The notes: generated by a model from the sequence alone, not told the origin. A stretch of 37,101 bases of DNA from Alphaproteobacteria bacterium (GCA_947458145.1 CANGYM010000004.1:1-37101), one strand, 5' to 3'. Shown: positions 13,345-20,390, counted from the first letter of the stretch. Made by a program: numbers and translations.

Positions 13345-14124
13345 CTAAACAGGCACGACGGCGTTCAAAACAGAAGCGGGATGCCCCCAATAATAGCCCT
13401 GCTGCAAAAACAAACCTTTGGCACAAAAGGCATCACACTGTGGTTTTGTTTCCACACCCTCGATAATCGGCATCGCGCCGTAATCATGGGCCAAATCCAG
13501 CAAATCTGAAAATTTACCCCTGTGATGGGGGCTTTTGTGCAGATCCATGGTCAAGTGACGGCTGATTTTTAAAAAATCCACAGAAAAATCAAAGCCTTTA
13601 AGACGGTCCTGCAAACAGGAAAACGGCACCTGATCCACATCATCCAAAGCCAAGCGCACCCCCATGGACCCGATGTGCCGCAAACGATCACAGGCCTCTG
13701 GCGACAGTGAAAAATTCCGCGTTTCTGTCACTTCGAGAATCAGGCGGGACAAACCATCGGGGTATGCTTTCGCCCCCTCATAAAACCCCAAAACCCAAAG
13801 AGGATTGTCTAAAGAGAGACACGAAACATTAAAACTAAGGTTCAAACAAGGATGTTCAGCCAGCGCCTTAAACACCATGGATAAACTCTCCGCATCCAAA
13901 GCGGCAATGGACCCATCGGCTTCTGCTTTGTGCACAAAGGAGCTGGGAGAAAAAACCTCCCCATCATCCCCCACAAAACGCAGCAAAGATTCATAAAACA
14001 AAACATGTGATGCGGAAGCATCCACAACTGGCTGATAATAAATATTTTTTTTGAACGCTAAACCCATTTCTTCACAAATACCCTGATCCCATAATTCCCC
14101 GTTTTCCTGCAAATCCCAAGTCAT
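13345..14124 (-). CDS. EAL-domain protein (c-di-GMP phosphodiesterase or binding protein)
   Basis: This 259-residue protein is a stand-alone EAL domain, expected to hydrolyse or bind cyclic di-GMP in the cytoplasm. Signature positions seen are YESLLR (for EALLR), SFNVSCLSL (metal Asn), LEVTET (metal Glu), LALDDVDQV (the two Asp of DDFG), FLKIS (Lys), IIEGVET (Glu) and QGYYWGHP (Gln). Most catalytic residues are kept, but EAL has become ESL and DDFG has become DDVD, so activity is uncertain. An N-terminal stub of about 25 residues carries no sensor. AAGGGG before the ATG is a good ribosome-binding site. It is divergent from ctrA. Confidence 0.88.
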   Translation of the reverse strand: MTWDLQENGELWDQGICEEMGLAFKKNIYYQPVVDASASHVLFYESLLRFVGDDGEVFSPSSFVHKAEADGSIAALDAESLSMVFKALAEHPCLNLSFNVSCLSLDNPLWVLGFYEGAKAYPDGLSRLILEVTETRNFSLSPEACDRLRHIGSMGVRLALDDVDQVPFSCLQDRLKGFDFSVDFLKISRHLTMDLHKSPHHRGKFSDLLDLAHDYGAMPIIEGVETKPQCDAFCAKGLFLQQGYYWGHPASVLNAVVPV

Positions 14125-14288
14125 TAAGCCCCCTTAAAAAAAATCCAGACCAGACAAAAGCAACATATAGTACAATAAAAAACAAAAAAATGCTAAAATT
14201 TTTTTGTTTTGGGAAAATCAAACCAAAAGCGTATCTTAAATGCAACAGCATGACGCACTTTCACAAAAAATCGTAAAAAAGAGTGGCG

Positions 14289-14329
14289 TTAACCTTTTAT
14301 CAACCTTGATATAGTTAACATCACATCAA
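14289..14329 (+). promoter_or_regulatory. Tandem CtrA-type boxes upstream of ctrA
   Basis: TTAACCTTTTATCAA (14289-14303) and TTAACATCACATCAA (14315-14329) both have the form TTAA-N7-TCAA, one base from the Caulobacter CtrA consensus TTAA-N7-TTAA. They are direct repeats 26 bp apart, between the EAL gene and ctrA, and end 27 bp before the ctrA ATG. They suggest autoregulation. Confidence 0.55.
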
Positions 14330-14355
14330 CAAAAACGATAACCCAAGAGGACATT

Positions 14356-15102
14356 ATGCGTATTCTGCTAATCGAAGATGATGCCGACACCGCCCGCGCC
14401 ATTAAAGAAATTCTGCGTCAAAACAACTATGTGGTTGACACCACGGGCTCTGGTGAAGAGGCCCTGGAAATCATTAAAATCTATCTGGACATGTATGATC
14501 TGGTGATTTTGGATTTGATGCTGCCCGACATTCGGGGGTCAGAGGTCATTCGTCGCCTGCGCGCCTCCAAAATCAACGTTCCGGTTTTGGTGCTTTCCGG
14601 ACTTAATGAAACAAGTGAGAAAGTCAATCTTTTGGGTTTTGGTGCCGATGATTACCTCACAAAACCTTACGAAAAAAATGAACTTTTGGCCCGTGTCGGC
14701 GCCATCATTCGTCGCGCCCACGGACATGCTCAGGAACTGATTCGTGTGGGCAAACGTCTTGTCATTGATCTTAAAAACAAAGTGGCTATGGTGGATGAAC
14801 AGCCCCTGCCTATCTCCAACAAAGAGTATGCCATCCTAGAGCTTCTGGCCGTTCGTCAGGGCACAACGATCACCAAAGAAATGTTTCTGAACCACCTTTA
14901 CGGCGGCCTTGACGAACCTGAACTGAAAATCGTGGACGTTTTTGTGTGCAAACTGCGCAAAAAACTTACCCAGGCCACCAACGGTGAAAAATACATTGAA
15001 ACCGTCTGGGGACGTGGTTACGTCCTGCGGAATCCTGAAGCTACACAAAAAGAAGTAAAGGGAACAAAACAAGTTTTCAATGCACAACTGGAAACTGTTT
15101 AA
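14356..15102 (+). CDS. ctrA: Cell cycle response regulator CtrA
   Basis: CtrA is the OmpR-type master regulator of the alphaproteobacterial cell cycle. The receiver domain (about 1-120) has the acidic pair in LLIEDDA, phosphoacceptor Asp53 in ILDLMLPD and the Lys of DDYLTKPY. The winged-helix domain (about 130-235) contains KEMFLNHLYGGLDEPELK, VDVFVCKLRKKL and ETVWGRGYVLR, which are almost letter for letter the CtrA signature and separate it from other OmpR-family proteins. The tail is slightly longer than in Caulobacter and not Ala-Ala ended, so ClpXP recognition may differ. Start ATG 14356 follows GAGGACATT. Confidence 0.96.
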   Translation: MRILLIEDDADTARAIKEILRQNNYVVDTTGSGEEALEIIKIYLDMYDLVILDLMLPDIRGSEVIRRLRASKINVPVLVLSGLNETSEKVNLLGFGADDYLTKPYEKNELLARVGAIIRRAHGHAQELIRVGKRLVIDLKNKVAMVDEQPLPISNKEYAILELLAVRQGTTITKEMFLNHLYGGLDEPELKIVDVFVCKLRKKLTQATNGEKYIETVWGRGYVLRNPEATQKEVKGTKQVFNAQLETV

Positions 15103-15120
15103 CGTTTTTCTTAACCGTTT

Positions 15121-15228
15121 CTGGGCCAGCGCTTCCCCATCCCGTTCATCCTCAGGGGGCACAACAATAACAAAAAAAACCTCCCCATCATCCATGGGGC
15201 TGTACGGGACATGCTGGCCCAGTTTTTT
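15121..15228 (+). other. Nested inverted repeats downstream of ctrA (structured RNA or terminator)
   Basis: CTGGGCCAGC (15121-15130) pairs perfectly with GCTGGCCCAG (15213-15222). Inside lie TCCCGT (15140-15145) with ACGGGA (15204-15209) and the hairpin CCCCAT (15183-15188) with ATGGGG (15194-15199). TTTTTTAATTTTTT follows the outer arm. All three pairings are compatible, giving a folded region of about 100 bases ending in a T-rich stretch. The ctrA stop is only 18 bases upstream. No known RNA family is recognised. Confidence 0.45.
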
Positions 15229-15325
15229 AATTTTTTCTTTTCCAAAGGCCCCTTAACCTTTTTTTCAACTTTGGCCTTTACCATGAGAGTTATATTTCAC
15301 GCCCTATATTTTTTTAGGAGGCTCC

Positions 15326-15658
15326 ATGACGATAGGCCAAAACGCCTACGAGGCACCCGAACTTGTTCACGACAAATTTTCTCACAAAGACGCCTTTTTA
15401 TACAAAGAGCTTTGCTACAAAACCAAAGCCTTTGCCGAACAACTCGCCGGATCCATGAATTTAATGGATGAAAAACGTGCGGATTATATTTTATCCATTT
15501 TAGAAACCATGATTTTTTACCCCAATGATGATGCTTTGGTTGATCGCGCCCTTTGCGATTTGTACCATTCAGGGGTGATGGAAGGCCGCGAACCCATCGA
15601 ACAGATGCTCAACACGGCCAAACACGAGGCCCGCGCCCGTCTGGCCGCTGGTTTTTAA
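15326..15658 (+). CDS. Unknown small helical protein
   Basis: This 110-residue protein is not recognised. It has a very good ribosome-binding site (TAGGAGGCTCC before the ATG at 15326) and backbone-like codon use, so it is probably a real gene. It looks all-helical and soluble: HDKFSHKDAFLYKELCYKTKAFAEQL, KRADYILSILETMIFY, DALVDRALCDLYHSGVM, then a basic helix NTAKHEARARLAAGF. It follows ctrA but after a structured intergenic region, so co-transcription is unclear. Its stop lies 16 bp before a palindromic repeat element. Confidence 0.72.
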   Translation: MTIGQNAYEAPELVHDKFSHKDAFLYKELCYKTKAFAEQLAGSMNLMDEKRADYILSILETMIFYPNDDALVDRALCDLYHSGVMEGREPIEQMLNTAKHEARARLAAGF

Positions 15659-15674
15659 CGGGATTTGCCAAAGG

Positions 15675-15803
15675 TATAGTGTTTCCAATTTATTTTCGTA
15701 CTGAGCCGAGAACAAGCCTAGCGGAGCGATGCCTAGTGAATCTAGGTGAGCGACGCTAGGAGCCGTTCGCAGGCCAGTGCGGGAATAAAGTGGAAATACT
15801 ATA
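15675..15803. mobile_element. Miniature inverted-repeat element
   Basis: Terminal inverted repeats of 20 bp (15675-15694 and 15784-15803) match at 18 positions. Further in, GTACTGAGCC and GGCCAGTGCG are nearly complementary. The core holds CCTAGCG (15717-15723) with CGCTAGG (15754-15760), and CCTAG (15732-15736) with CTAGG (15742-15746). The whole 129 bp could fold into one long hairpin. There is no room for a transposase. Its right end abuts the stop codon of the next gene exactly. Confidence 0.65.
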
Positions 15804-16283
15804 TTACTGATAGGAAATGCCGCCCAAATAATCCCCGCTCATGATCCGGCCCAACACCTTCATGACGGGGATGTTTTGACGCGCAGACTCCGGCGGTGTT
15901 CCCGATGTCCGATTGCCCGACACCAGACGACCCACCATGACATTGTTTAACCCAATGGGCTGATTCACGGGCCCTGTAAACATTATGGTTTCTGGGGCCC
16001 GAATGACTTGATAACAGGACCACCCCCCCCGTCCCCAGCGCGAACAAAACAAATGATCTTCGCTGACTGTCCACACACCCGATTCCGGCTTTTTCCCAAC
16101 ACGTTCATAAAACGTGATACCTCTGGGATCAAAATACTGGGTGCTGACCTCTTGATCGGTGCGCCATATCATGGAATATCCCGACAGGGCGCTGATAATC
16201 TCATCGCGGTTTAATCGGGTATCGGCCAGCGCCGCCGTCGATGCCCATACATATAATCCACAAAAAATAATAATCCGTTTCAT
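15804..16283 (-). CDS. Secreted protein of unknown function
   Basis: This 160-residue protein starts MKRIIIFCGLYVWASTAALA, a clear Sec signal peptide with likely cleavage after ALA (about residue 20). The mature part (about 140 residues) has alternating strands: YSMIWRTDQEVSTQYFDPRG, VGKKPESGVWTVSEDHLFCS, GGWSCYQV, with two cysteines (in LFCSRWG and WSCYQV) that could pair. The G-W-x-V ... C ... W-x-C-Y pattern resembles small periplasmic lipocalin-like families such as DUF995, but only weakly. The ATG at 16283 has AAGGTTTT before it; upstream codons in the frame overlap coaD. The last codons end exactly at the palindromic element. Confidence 0.75.
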   Translation of the reverse strand: MKRIIIFCGLYVWASTAALADTRLNRDEIISALSGYSMIWRTDQEVSTQYFDPRGITFYERVGKKPESGVWTVSEDHLFCSRWGRGGWSCYQVIRAPETIMFTGPVNQPIGLNNVMVGRLVSGNRTSGTPPESARQNIPVMKVLGRIMSGDYLGGISYQ

Positions 16284-16309
16284 AAAACCTTCACGTTTAT
16301 ACCGTAGGC

Positions 16310-16331
16310 GTGATAACACTACAGTTATCAC
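16310..16331. promoter_or_regulatory. Perfect palindrome between the secreted-protein gene and coaD
   Basis: GTGATAAC (16310-16317) and GTTATCAC (16324-16331) are perfect 8-bp arms with a 6-bp spacer, in the 75-bp divergent intergenic region. The spacing suits a dimeric regulator. It is just upstream of a minus-strand TATAAA (16293-16298) for the secreted-protein gene. An outer pair TAGGCGT (16305-16311) and ACGCCTA (16353-16359) reaches the coaD start codon. Confidence 0.55.
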
Positions 16332-16358
16332 AAAAACCCTCAAAAAGAAATAACGCCT

Positions 16359-16844
16359 ATGCGCACAGGGATTTACGCGGGATCTTTTGATCCCGTCACC
16401 ATGGGACACGTTGATATTATGCGCCGCGCCAGCACTTTGGTGGATCGTTTAATTATCGGCGTGGCGGAACACAACAGCAAAGAGCGGTTTCTTTTTACAT
16501 CCCAGCAACGATGCGATTTTATCAAAGATCACATTCATTTCCCCGCCGATGTTCAGGTGATTTCTGGACTGTTGGTTGATTTTGCCAAAGAACACAAAGC
16601 CAACGTCCTGTTTCGCGGACTGCGTGTGGTGGCCGATTTTGATTATGAACTGCAAATGGCCATGATGAATACGCGGCTGGCACCGGATATTGAGACGGTT
16701 TTTCTCATGGCCTCAGAAAAACATCAATTCATCGCCTCGCGTCTGGTGAAGGAAGTGGCCCGTCTGGGCGGAAACATTGACAGCTTTGTGCCCCCTGGGG
16801 TTGCCGAGGCCCTGAGAAAAGCCTACGCCAATCGCCCTACGTAA
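16359..16844 (+). CDS. coaD: Phosphopantetheine adenylyltransferase
   Basis: This enzyme adenylates 4'-phosphopantetheine in coenzyme A synthesis. The 161-residue protein has the nucleotidyltransferase motif GIYAGSFDPVTMGHVDI with the catalytic His of MGH, then FRGLRVVADFDYELQMA and TVFLMASEKHQFIASRLVKEVARLGG, the ISSTxxRE-equivalent segment (here IASRLVKE). Length is standard. The start is the ATG at 16359; no strong ribosome-binding site is seen, and the start codon could pair in a leader stem. It is divergent from the secreted-protein gene. Confidence 0.97.
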   Translation: MRTGIYAGSFDPVTMGHVDIMRRASTLVDRLIIGVAEHNSKERFLFTSQQRCDFIKDHIHFPADVQVISGLLVDFAKEHKANVLFRGLRVVADFDYELQMAMMNTRLAPDIETVFLMASEKHQFIASRLVKEVARLGGNIDSFVPPGVAEALRKAYANRPT

Positions 16845-16920
16845 GCATCTTGCCCCCCTTAAAAAACTCTGCTACATAATCTTTCCTTTTGTTCCTACAG
16901 CTATGGCGGAGAATGACGTT

Positions 16921-17496
16921 ATGGATATCCGAGTTTCCGGTCACCAAATCGATATTGGCGAGGCCCTGAAAACCCACGTGGAAACCACCATCGCCAAAAT
17001 TAACCAAACCTATCTGGACCGTGCCATCAGCTGTCACGTCGTGTTTTCCCGCCGCAATCATTTGTTTACAACGGATGCCACCCTGCTTTCGGGCACAGGC
17101 AGCGGCATTGTGATTAAGGGCACAGGGGAAGACGTCGATGTTTATCGCGCCTTTGATCAGGCCGCAGAACGCCTGAAAAAACAATTGCGCCGCTACAAAC
17201 GTCGCTTAACCGATTATCACAAATCCCAAGGGGATGCCGCCCCTGCCCTGCTGGGCAAAGCCTATGTCATGCGGGCCGAGGAAGAGGTGGATGAGCTGGT
17301 GGATGCCGACGAAGGCCACCCCGTCATCATCGCCGAAACCCCCCACCACATTGAAACCATGGATGTGAAAGACGCCGTTATGCGTCTGGATCTGGCAGAG
17401 GAAACGGTGTTTTTCTTTAAAAACATCAAAAACAACCGCATCAATGCTGTGTTTTCCCGAAAAGACGGCCACATTGGCTGGCTGGACGTCGCCTAA
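16921..17496 (+). CDS. hpf: Ribosome hibernation promoting factor, long form
   Basis: Hpf binds the small ribosomal subunit in stationary phase and pairs 70S ribosomes into inactive 100S dimers. The 191-residue long form has the N-terminal beta-alpha domain (about 1-100: MDIRVSGHQIDIGEALKTHV, TVETTIAKI-like helix, DVDVYRAFDQAAERLKKQLRRYK). A linker and the C-terminal dimerisation domain follow (about 130-190: PVIIAETPHHIETMDVKDAV, RLDLAEETVFFFKNI, AVFSRKDGHIGWLDV). I chose the ATG at 16921 because GGAG lies 9 bases before it and family members start here; an ATG at 16903 would add six residues but has no ribosome-binding site. A CATAAT -10-like box lies about 45 bp upstream. Confidence 0.94.
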   Translation: MDIRVSGHQIDIGEALKTHVETTIAKINQTYLDRAISCHVVFSRRNHLFTTDATLLSGTGSGIVIKGTGEDVDVYRAFDQAAERLKKQLRRYKRRLTDYHKSQGDAAPALLGKAYVMRAEEEVDELVDADEGHPVIIAETPHHIETMDVKDAVMRLDLAEETVFFFKNIKNNRINAVFSRKDGHIGWLDVA

Positions 17497-17508
17497 AGGT
17501 TGCGCGTC

Positions 17509-17928
17509 ATGAACCATACCCCCCTCCCCGCTTCCCCCGCCACCCCATCTTCGGTGCATGTGTGTTTGGATGAGGGGAAAAATCTCTCCGAATCCTTGGC
17601 CCATCACCTGCAGGGCGAAAGCCAGTCCCTCGCCGTGGCCTTTCAAGAGTGGATTGATTTTGCCCTGGAAACGGATCATGCCTCTGTCATGCAGCTGCCT
17701 TTGTTGTGCCTGACCTATGATCATGTTTGCGTCATGCGGCGTGCGGGACGTGTGTTTGTGATTTATGCCCACCCCTATCATAACCGCGCCCACGTGGCGG
17801 GCGTCATTTGCCATCTGAATCACCGGATTCATCATGGTCCCCATGCTCTGGTTTTAAAAAACAGCACCTGCGAAAACCGCATCCGAAGCGTGTTTGACCC
17901 CGCCTTCTCTTTGGCTGAGGCGGCCTGA
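17509..17928 (+). CDS. Unknown protein between hpf and the cinA-like gene
   Basis: I do not recognise this 139-residue protein. It has a Pro/Ser/Thr-rich start (NHTPLPASPATPSS), then a compact domain with SLAVAFQEWIDFALE, PLLCLTYDHVCVMRRAGRVFVIYAHPYHNRAHV, and several histidines (HLNHRIHHGPH) that could bind metal. In many alphaproteobacteria ptsN occupies this place after hpf, but this is not an EIIA-Ntr protein: no GVAIPH motif is present. The stop overlaps the next ATG (TGATG), so it is coupled to the cinA-like gene. A TTG at 17500 is a possible alternative start. Confidence 0.65.
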   Translation: MNHTPLPASPATPSSVHVCLDEGKNLSESLAHHLQGESQSLAVAFQEWIDFALETDHASVMQLPLLCLTYDHVCVMRRAGRVFVIYAHPYHNRAHVAGVICHLNHRIHHGPHALVLKNSTCENRIRSVFDPAFSLAEAA

Positions 17929-18659
17929 TGCCCACAAAAACCGCCATGGTTTTGCTGATTGGCGACGAATTGCTGTCCGGCCGCACAACCGACAAAAACC
18001 TTCCCGTCATTGCGCAAAAGCTGGGCGAAAAGGGGATTGCCGTGATCGAGGCCCGCGTTTTGCCCGATAACGCCGATGTGATTGTGGACACGCTGCGGGC
18101 ATGGTCCCCCCGCGTTGATTACGTTTTAACCACTGGCGGCATCGGCCCCACCCATGATGACATCACGGCATCGTGCGTGGCGCAGGCTGTGGATCGTCCC
18201 TTTGTGCGCCATGCGGGTGCCGAGGCCGCCCTGCGTGCCTATTACAAACCCGAAGATTTAAACGAAGCCCGCCTGTCCATGGCCGATATGCCGCAGGGGG
18301 CGGATTTGATTCCCAACCCCGTCACGGGGGCCCCAGGGTTTTTTATCAACAACATTTTTGTCATGGCGGGCGTGCCCAGCATCATGGGCGCCATGCTGGA
18401 TTTTGTGGTGGATCATCTGACCCCTGGGGCGGTGATCCACAGCCAAACTCTGGCCACCACCCTGATGGAGGGGGAAATGGCCCATGCGCTCTCCGCCGTT
18501 CAGGACCAGTATCCCGACGTCAAAATCGGCAGCTATCCCCATTTTCAGGGCAACAAACGCGGCGTCAGTCTGGTGTTAAGGGCCACCGATCCCCATCGCC
18601 TGAATCAGGCCGCCGCCGCGCTTGAATCCACCTTAAACGCCCTAACGGCCGCCCAATGA
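17928..18659 (+). CDS. CinA-type molybdopterin-binding-domain protein
   Basis: This 243-residue protein matches the N-terminal (COG1058) half of CinA, a MoaB/MogA-like fold linked to ADP-ribose or NMN pyrophosphatase activity. Key segments are AMVLLIGDELLSGRTTDKN (start), VLTTGGIGPTHDDIT (the TGG-x-G-P-T-x-D-D motif), GAPGFFINNIFVMAGVPSIM and an alpha/beta C-terminal part. The amidohydrolase domain of full CinA (NMN deamidase) is absent, as in many alphaproteobacterial paralogues, so this is the stand-alone form. It overlaps folB by 4 bp and the preceding gene by 1 bp. Why it sits in a folate operon is unclear. Confidence 0.9.
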   Translation: MPTKTAMVLLIGDELLSGRTTDKNLPVIAQKLGEKGIAVIEARVLPDNADVIVDTLRAWSPRVDYVLTTGGIGPTHDDITASCVAQAVDRPFVRHAGAEAALRAYYKPEDLNEARLSMADMPQGADLIPNPVTGAPGFFINNIFVMAGVPSIMGAMLDFVVDHLTPGAVIHSQTLATTLMEGEMAHALSAVQDQYPDVKIGSYPHFQGNKRGVSLVLRATDPHRLNQAAAALESTLNALTAAQ

Positions 18660-19003
18660 AAACCACGATCTTGGTGCGGGGGTTCGATCTATCCTGCCTA
18701 ATCGGGATCTTGGACCACGAACACACAACCCCCCAGCGCATCCGTGTTTCTGTGGAACTGACCCTGAAAACCAACAATCCCGTTTCTGTTTTGGGGGATT
18801 CGTTATGTTATATGGATATTCAAAATGTGATCCGCGGCCTGACCCAAACCCACGTGGCTTTGGTGGAACATCTGGCCAATGCTGTGGTGGATCACTATAG
18901 GGGCGATCCCCGCGTTGCGTCCGTGGTGATTGAGGTTTTAAAACTGGATGTGGCCCCCCATGCTCAGGGGGTTGGTGTGCGGGTGTCCTCTGAGGATTTA
19001 TGA
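18656..19003 (+). CDS. folB: Dihydroneopterin aldolase
   Basis: FolB converts 7,8-dihydroneopterin to 6-hydroxymethyl-dihydropterin and glycolaldehyde in folate synthesis. The 115-residue protein has the family pattern: LVRGFDLSCLIGILDHEHTT (pterin-site strand and the Glu of DHEH), PQRIRVSVELTL, GDSLCYMDIQNVI, LVEHLANAVVDHY and VIEVLKLDVAPHAQGVGV with the catalytic Lys in the VLKLD strand. It has 4-bp overlaps at both ends (cinA-like gene and folP), which indicates one transcript. Length is normal. Confidence 0.92.
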   Translation: MKTTILVRGFDLSCLIGILDHEHTTPQRIRVSVELTLKTNNPVSVLGDSLCYMDIQNVIRGLTQTHVALVEHLANAVVDHYRGDPRVASVVIEVLKLDVAPHAQGVGVRVSSEDL

Positions 19004-19860
19004 ACCGTCGCCCCCTGATTATGGGTATTGTCAACATCACGCCGGATTCTTTTTCGGGGGATGGTCGCGTGGATCCACGCGCCGCCTTGGCCCACGCGGA
19101 ATCGTTGCTTCGGGACGGCGCCGATTGTTTGGATATCGGGGCCTACAGCTCGCGCCCAGGCGCCCCTTTCGTGGATCAAAACACGGAATTATCCCGTCTT
19201 TTGCCCGCACTTTCATTGATGCGCCGCACGTTATCATGCCCCCTGTTTGTGGATACCGCCCGCCCTGCCGTGGCCAGAGCCGCCCTTGATCTGGGCATTC
19301 AGGGCATCAACACCATCGAGGGGCTTTCTATCCCTGCCGCGTTGTGGGATGTCCTTGCCGATTATCCCACAGCCAGCGTGATTATCATGCACAATCCCCT
19401 GCCCTTATTATCCGCTGACCAAAAAACCGAGGGCCCCTGCCCCCCATCCCATCCCCCCTATGATTATCCCAAAGGGGTTATGACGCATGTTCGGGATGAT
19501 CTGAAAACCGTCATTGAAAACAGCCCCCTGCCCCCTGCACGCATTCTGCTGGATCCTGGGGTGGGCTTTGGCAAGTCGGCGGCGGATAATTTTGCCCTGA
19601 TTCAAGGCATCGGGGCTCTCAGCACCCTTGGGCATCCCGTCGTTCTGGGGGTTTCGCGCAAATCGTTTTTGGGATCTGTGGTCAAAAAAGAAGCCCCAGA
19701 GCGGATTTACGCCGGTCTGGCGGCCATGCTGTTTGCGGCCCCCCACGTGGCCATGATCCGCACCCACGATGTGGGGGCTCTGGCCGATGGGCTAAAGGTC
19801 AGGGAAGCCTTGGCACAATCAAAGATCGAACCATCCGGCTTCCCCAACATCACACCCTAA
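19000..19860 (+). CDS. folP: Dihydropteroate synthase
   Basis: FolP joins hydroxymethyl-dihydropterin diphosphate to p-aminobenzoate; it is the sulfonamide target. The 286-residue TIM barrel has MGIVNITPDSFSGDG (loop 1 Asn and Asp), LDIGAYSSRPGAP (loop 2 Arg kept, but GGESTRPG is altered), FVDTARPAV (Asp), GINTIEGLS (usually NDI/V, so Asp is replaced by Thr), LLDPGVGFGKSAADN, GVSRKSFLG (Lys) and IRTHDVG (Arg, His). The usual MHMQG segment is shortened to MHNP and followed by a Pro-rich loop. The fold and most catalytic residues are present. It ends with its stop overlapping the convergent skp stop. Confidence 0.9.
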   Translation: MNRRPLIMGIVNITPDSFSGDGRVDPRAALAHAESLLRDGADCLDIGAYSSRPGAPFVDQNTELSRLLPALSLMRRTLSCPLFVDTARPAVARAALDLGIQGINTIEGLSIPAALWDVLADYPTASVIIMHNPLPLLSADQKTEGPCPPSHPPYDYPKGVMTHVRDDLKTVIENSPLPPARILLDPGVGFGKSAADNFALIQGIGALSTLGHPVVLGVSRKSFLGSVVKKEAPERIYAGLAAMLFAAPHVAMIRTHDVGALADGLKVREALAQSKIEPSGFPNITP

Positions 19861-20390
19861 AATTTCAGATCAATGCTGGTGAGTTTTTCATCCAACGCAC
19901 TCAGCACATCTTGGGTAATGTCCATGTTGCTGTCTGTCATCACCAGAACGCTGCTTCTGGGCAAAACCAACGTGTAGTTTTTTTCCTTAGCAATGCCAGA
20001 AATCACAGCCATGGTCTGGGTTTGCAGCGTTTCCATGGCGGTTGAAAACGCCTTGTCCAGACTGTTCTTTTTGCCGCGCATGTTGGCTTGAAGTTTGCCC
20101 AGATCACCCTCAAACGCTTTGCGCTTTTCAGCATAGGCATCGGGGGACAAAACCGAACGATCCCGCGCCAAAGCATCTTTCGCATCGGAAAGTTTCTTTT
20201 GCTGGGATTCCAGATCCTTTTTGTACTCATCCTGCTTTTTGTTCATTTGCTGCTTAATGGATGCGCCCGCTTTCGAGGACTGCAAAATTACCTTTAAATC
20301 CACAACGGCAACGGATTTCAGCTCTTGGGCCGACGCCACCGACGTCAGGGATACCAAAAGCAATAACGAGAAAAACAATACGCGCATCAT
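19857..20390 (-). CDS. skp: Periplasmic chaperone Skp (OmpH)
   Basis: Skp carries unfolded outer-membrane proteins across the periplasm to the BAM complex. The 177-residue protein has a signal peptide (MMRVLFFSLLLLVSLTSVASA), the typical ELKSVAVVDLKVILQSSKAG opening strand, a long charged coiled coil (about 50-130: NKKQDEYKKDLESQQKKL and onward) and a closing strand YTLVLPRSSVLVM. It is normally placed between bamA and lpxD; here it lies alone about 14 kb from bamA on the other strand. AAAGGA lies just before the double ATG at 20390/20387. It converges on folP with overlapping stops. Confidence 0.93.
   Translation of the reverse strand: MMRVLFFSLLLLVSLTSVASAQELKSVAVVDLKVILQSSKAGASIKQQMNKKQDEYKKDLESQQKKLSDAKDALARDRSVLSPDAYAEKRKAFEGDLGKLQANMRGKKNSLDKAFSTAMETLQTQTMAVISGIAKEKNYTLVLPRSSVLVMTDSNMDITQDVLSALDEKLTSIDLKF

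Noticed and set aside
15103-15240. Minus-strand frame reading PPEDERDGEALAQKRLRKT opposite the end of ctrA
   Set aside because: It looks protein-like for about 50 codons but runs on through the antisense of ctrA with no stop and no start signal. The inverted repeats there explain the sequence better.
15675-15803. tRNA-like or integron attC-like structure
   Set aside because: The folding is a long hairpin without cloverleaf arms or a TPsiC loop, and no integrase core-site pattern (GTTRRRY) is evident.
16284-16409. N-terminal extension of the secreted protein
   Set aside because: It overlaps coaD and would bury the signal peptide; the ATG at 16283 has a good ribosome-binding site.
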